DNA of 64,000 nucleotides from Armatimonadota bacterium (GTDB taxonomy: Bacteria > Armatimonadota > Zipacnadia > Zipacnadales > JABUFB01): positions 248,001 through 312,000 of the forward strand of contig JABUFB010000008.1 in assembly GCA_013314775.1 (NCBI GenBank). The letters are read 5' to 3'. This document shows positions 60,970-64,000 of the stretch, piece after piece (the first letter of the stretch is position 1; each line of letters begins with the position of its first letter). The position numbers and the translations under genes are program-made. Below the pieces are notes generated by a model that did not search any database, was not told the origin of the DNA, and saw only the letters and a list, made by a program, of their open reading frames with translations.

Positions 60970-61000
60970 TGCAGTGGCTGCGGTCCTGTCGACCACTGCA
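60970..61000. terminator. Hairpin between esterase-like and AstE-like genes
   Basis: TGCAGTGG at 60970-60977 pairs perfectly with CCACTGCA at 60993-61000 around a 15-base loop, in the 93-base gap between two minus-strand genes. It may attenuate read-through. Confidence 0.4.
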
Positions 61001-61039
61001 AGAACGCCTGCCGGAGGCCCGCAGTTTCCCCATCCCTCT

Positions 61040-62245
61040 CTACCGTTGAGGCTCAAGCCACCTGTCCAGCCACGCGAGGGCCTCATCCTGCATTTGGGCA
61101 TTGAACTCGTGCGGGCCGTCATAAGTGATGCCGCGGAACTTTTCGGGCACCCCGGCCTTGGCGTACACCCGGGCGATCTTGTCGAACGCCGCATGCACTC
61201 CGTCCAGCGGGAAAAGCGTGTCCCGGATTCCGTTGATTACCATCAGCGCCCCGGGCACGCTCATGGATGCGATGTCCGGCAGGTCCATGTGGCGGTACAT
61301 GCCGGGGATCACCTTCATGAAACCAATGCTTGTGAGATGGTTCTGCAGCATCGACTCGTAGGTACTCATCCAGCCAACCACGACAGCTGCTTTGATCCGC
61401 GGGTGAAGGCCGGCCAGATGCGCCGACCGGAATCCGCCCACCGACAGACCGCAGCACGCGATGCGATCCGGATCCACTTCCGGGCGGGTGGCGATGTAGT
61501 CCACGGTGCGCAGGTCGTCGGTGAACATGACACCCGACCAGGTGATCCCCGCTTCGAACAGTCCCGTGGCGGCAATGGTCGTTCCCGCCCCCGAGCGCCG
61601 GTTGAAAGCCGCCACGTCTTCCTCCGTCATCTTCTCGCGCTCGTGCCAGACAGGCGGATCGCCTGGCAGGAGCATCCGCCTCTCGCCCCAATAGAACATG
61701 TCGATGGCGACCACTACATAGCCGCGTTTCGCAAGCTCATCCCCCACCGAGCGCCCCGAGTAGCTCGTGGTCTTGAACTTGGTGAGCGCGGGGTGTTCAC
61801 CCGGCAGGCCAATAAGCTTCTCCTTCCCCCACACGAAGAACGCTCCGTGGTCATGCAGGAGCACTACCGCCGGGCGCGGTCCGGGGAAGCCTTTAGGGAT
61901 CAGCACGTATGCCGGCACCCGGATGTCCGGCGTGGTGTTGAAAGCAATCTTCTCACGCACGTACTCCCCGCAGTCCACGCGCTCCAGCAATTCCGCATTC
62001 GGGTCGCACTCCGGCGGGGAGTACTGCAGCAGTTCCAGGACTTTCGCCCGGCCCTGGGCTTTCCATGCTTCCACGTCGGTGAACCGGTCATTGAGAAATG
62101 ACAGGTCCAGCGGGGAGCCGGCAGCGGTCGCGCGTACGAAGGGATACAGGCTGCCCATCTGCGCGTTCGGCACTTCTGGCTGCTGCGCGGAGCAGGCGGA
62201 AAGAAAAAGGGCAATCAGGGCAATGGCGAGGACCAGGGATGTCAT
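61040..62245 (-). CDS. Alpha/beta-hydrolase lipoprotein (esterase or deacylase)
   Basis: A 401-residue lipoprotein, start ATG 62245 with GAGGAGG seven bases upstream; lipobox LFLSAC near residue 17. The mature part is an alpha/beta hydrolase of the acetyl-xylan-esterase/dienelactone-hydrolase type: RPAVVLLHDHGAF (oxyanion region), DPDRIACCGLSVGGFRS (Ser nucleophile in GLSVGG), NGIRDTLFP (Asp) and TYDGPHEFN (His). It would remove acyl groups from sugars or cleave an ester linkage at the cell surface. It follows the PKD-domain gene by 109 bases on the same strand and precedes the AstE-like gene. Confidence 0.85.
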   Translation of the reverse strand: MTSLVLAIALIALFLSACSAQQPEVPNAQMGSLYPFVRATAAGSPLDLSFLNDRFTDVEAWKAQGRAKVLELLQYSPPECDPNAELLERVDCGEYVREKIAFNTTPDIRVPAYVLIPKGFPGPRPAVVLLHDHGAFFVWGKEKLIGLPGEHPALTKFKTTSYSGRSVGDELAKRGYVVVAIDMFYWGERRMLLPGDPPVWHEREKMTEEDVAAFNRRSGAGTTIAATGLFEAGITWSGVMFTDDLRTVDYIATRPEVDPDRIACCGLSVGGFRSAHLAGLHPRIKAAVVVGWMSTYESMLQNHLTSIGFMKVIPGMYRHMDLPDIASMSVPGALMVINGIRDTLFPLDGVHAAFDKIARVYAKAGVPEKFRGITYDGPHEFNAQMQDEALAWLDRWLEPQR

Positions 62246-62354
62246 AAGCAAGCCTCCTCTCGCGGCTAGAACAGGTCGGGTTTCAGGGAGACGGATGCAG
62301 GCACCGAGTAAGGATGGGAATCAAACTCGATGTCAGCACCCCATTTCCGTTTCA

Positions 62355-64000
62355 CTATTCGTCTATCTCCCACGTGTATTTCTTGCCATTGGTGCGCGGG
62401 TCGGAATTGTCTGACGCCGAGAACCACAGGCCGGTCACCCAGTGGGAGTATCGTCCGTTCCCCTTCTCACGCACGTCCACGTGGGGCGCGTGGGCAGGGC
62501 CAAGCTCTTTTCCATCCTCGTAGAGCCGCAGCGTAGACGGGAGGCCGCCCGGGATCCCGTCGCCGGGGTATCGTGGCCCCAGAAGGTACGTGTAGCAGTG
62601 GCCCAACTCGCCCGTGATCTTCCCCGCTACCAGAGATCCCCGGAGCGGCAACCCGTACCGGTAGCCGTCCTCATCGACGATACGGTAGCCCGGGACTTCT
62701 CTTGGGCCATCAGTGTTCGATATCCAGTCCAGATAGTCGAGGTTCAACCCGGTCCCGTCCGGATTGCGCAGTCGAACCGCATGCCTGCCCGCATTTAGCT
62801 TGAATGCGACCGGCTCTCCTGCATCCCCCCGGAGAACCGCGTACGCCCAATTGTCCGCGCCCTGGGACCCATACCCTCCTGAAGACGGGAACCGCATGGC
62901 CACTTCCTGCCCGTTTAGTCTCAGGATGCGCGTGGCGTTCTCGGGCGTGGCGTAACGGGCCACCAGGAAATACTCGCCTTCCTGTGGGATGTCCAATTCC
63001 CACTCCAGCCAGTGATCCTGGGTGTTCCAGTGGGACAGCGACAGCCCCGACGCATTCAGCTTGTCATTGCGCAACTGTATGTCCCCGCCGCCCTGAGCCA
63101 CGAACCCCTCAGACTCGGTTCGCAGGACAAGCCCCCATTTGGCGAGCCCAAAGTCCCCTGGAGTTGGGGGCATCTGCACCGTGCGCGTCGAGGAGGCTTC
63201 GTGGCCCGCTGCATCCCGTACCGTGAGCGTCACCGTCACGGGTCCGCTCTCCGCGAGCGCATACTGGACCTGTCTGCCCGTCACCTCATTTCCGCCGATG
63301 TCCCACGTGTAACCGGCGATCTCGCCCTGCGCCGCAACTGAATGGGTCGCATCGAGGTTCAGCACCGCGCCTGCTTCCGACTGGCGCGCAGTCCATGTGA
63401 AGTCCGCCAGCACCTCGTTCAGCAGTCTGATGCGGGCATAGGTAAGCCCAGGCATGCCGTTGGCCTGCCCGAGCACGTCAAGCACTTCACTCGGGGGCGA
63501 GCCGCCGCGTTCGGTGGCAGTCATAAAACTGGTGAACGGTGCCTGCAGAGGCACGCGCACGGGCGTGCCCACGGTCCCATCGGGAAAGAGTTCGACCACG
63601 CGGTTCTCCGCGATGCCTTTGCCGGTTTCATCGGTGCCCGAGCAGTAATAGAATACGAAGAGCCTGCCATCAGGTGTTTTCTGGAAACGCGCGTAGCCGG
63701 GGATCACTGACGACTTCCCCTCTCCGCCTTCGGCAATGGTCCTCCGCTGCACTACCTGTCCACTGTCCACCACACAAGTCTCCAGTGAGTAGGTGATGGG
63801 GACATCCGGGAAGAACTTGTCCCGCACCTTGGGGTTCCACACGCTCTGATCCAGCCAAAGCAGGTGCGCCCGGCCGCTCTCGTCCACCGAAATGTCCAGG
63901 TTCGTGATGTGCCCCGCGGTCTTCTCTCGGCTGGCTATCTCCACCCACTCGCTGAACGGCTCGTTGACGATATCCGGCGTCCATGCGTAGAACAACCGTC
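62355..64000 (-). CDS. Exported PKD-domain protein (5' end outside window)
   Basis: The frame is open to the window edge, so the N-terminus, including any signal, is missing; at least 548 residues are visible. The visible N-terminal 200 residues have sialidase-like BNR features (ITNLDISVDESGRAHLLWLD, RFQKTPDGRLFVFYY). A PKD domain follows (ATHSVAAQGEIAGYTWDIGG and SGPVTVTLTVRDAAGH), then a beta-sandwich ending near residue 430 (LNLDYLDWIS) that looks like a carbohydrate-binding jelly roll, and a C-terminal beta domain. PKD and jelly-roll units are common in secreted glycan-active proteins. The catalytic part, if any, is upstream. Confidence 0.7.
   Translation of the reverse strand, partial: RLFYAWTPDIVNEPFSEWVEIASREKTAGHITNLDISVDESGRAHLLWLDQSVWNPKVRDKFFPDVPITYSLETCVVDSGQVVQRRTIAEGGEGKSSVIPGYARFQKTPDGRLFVFYYCSGTDETGKGIAENRVVELFPDGTVGTPVRVPLQAPFTSFMTATERGGSPPSEVLDVLGQANGMPGLTYARIRLLNEVLADFTWTARQSEAGAVLNLDATHSVAAQGEIAGYTWDIGGNEVTGRQVQYALAESGPVTVTLTVRDAAGHEASSTRTVQMPPTPGDFGLAKWGLVLRTESEGFVAQGGGDIQLRNDKLNASGLSLSHWNTQDHWLEWELDIPQEGEYFLVARYATPENATRILRLNGQEVAMRFPSSGGYGSQGADNWAYAVLRGDAGEPVAFKLNAGRHAVRLRNPDGTGLNLDYLDWISNTDGPREVPGYRIVDEDGYRYGLPLRGSLVAGKITGELGHCYTYLLGPRYPGDGIPGGLPSTLRLYEDGKELGPAHAPHVDVREKGNGRYSHWVTGLWFSASDNSDPRTNGKKYTWEIDE

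Noticed and set aside
1-64000. tRNA, rRNA, CRISPR array, phage or insertion sequence
   Set aside because: No T-loop (GGTTCGAATCC-like) sequence in an intergenic setting, no repeat-spacer pattern, no transposase or integrase and no terminal inverted repeats were seen.

Overview
The window is 64 kb of GC-rich bacterial chromosome carrying about 45 protein genes on both strands. I saw no rRNA, tRNA, CRISPR array, insertion sequence or phage gene. The gene mix suggests an environmental, probably diderm bacterium: uroporphyrinogen-decarboxylase-like proteins, creatininase-family amidohydrolases, Gfo/Idh/MocA dehydrogenases, sugar-phosphate isomerases, a heparinase II/III protein, right-handed beta-helix proteins, a sulfatase, several lipoproteins and a Tad pilus cluster, with no SusC/SusD pair. 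It fits Armatimonadota best, with Hydrogenedentota or Planctomycetota-like lineages as alternatives. This is an inference from gene style, as there is no marker gene here.

Layout. 1-7733 (+): a tight sugar-metabolism cluster of dehydrogenase fragment, small protein, TIM-barrel protein, UroD-like protein with a zinc-type HXC...C pattern, exported glycoside hydrolase, EamA permease, FucI-like protein and creatininase; several genes overlap or abut. 7801-13229: DUF4139 protein, isomerase, NifU scaffold behind a near-ideal promoter, ceramidase-like protein and an orphan solute-binding lipoprotein. 13370-15643 (-): two-part TrkA/TrkH potassium uptake system. 16201-21628 (+): Tad cluster (flp, a divergent second flp, tadE, cpaE/tadZ, cpaF/tadA, tadB, tadC) without secretin, CpaB or prepilin peptidase. 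21849-33060 (-): carbohydrate gene run with MFS transporter, truncated isomerase, 1275-residue lipoprotein, heparinase-like protein, PIG-L-like protein and double-GNAT protein. 33240-48026: beta-helix protein, degenerate GGDEF protein, zinc-ribbon membrane protein overlapping an epimerase, DUF4177-like protein, LarB, exported GH39-like protein, 1577-residue exported multidomain protein and a second UroD-like protein, closed by a strong two-way terminator. 48117-53881: VWA lipoprotein and beta-barrel-like protein, SplB-like radical SAM protein, PIG-L deacetylase and serine-type sulfatase. 54029-64000: GH5-like lipoprotein, creatininase, second beta-helix protein, AstE-like metallopeptidase, esterase-like lipoprotein and a partial PKD-domain protein.

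How it fits together. Exported enzymes (beta-helix, heparinase-like, GH-A clan hydrolases, sulfatase, esterase, deacetylases) would deconstruct a complex, probably sulfated or acylated polysaccharide outside the cell. MFS and EamA carriers would import products. Dehydrogenases, isomerases, epimerases, creatininase-fold and UroD-like proteins would process unusual sugars inside. Substrates cannot be read from the sequence.

The most unusual signals are the shared C-terminal module of the two beta-helix proteins, Shine-Dalgarno-sequestering stems before several carbohydrate genes (best at 42108-42143), a divergent tandem Flp pilin with a palindrome and strong hairpin between the pilin genes, and a PIG-L paralogue lacking the usual catalytic aspartate.
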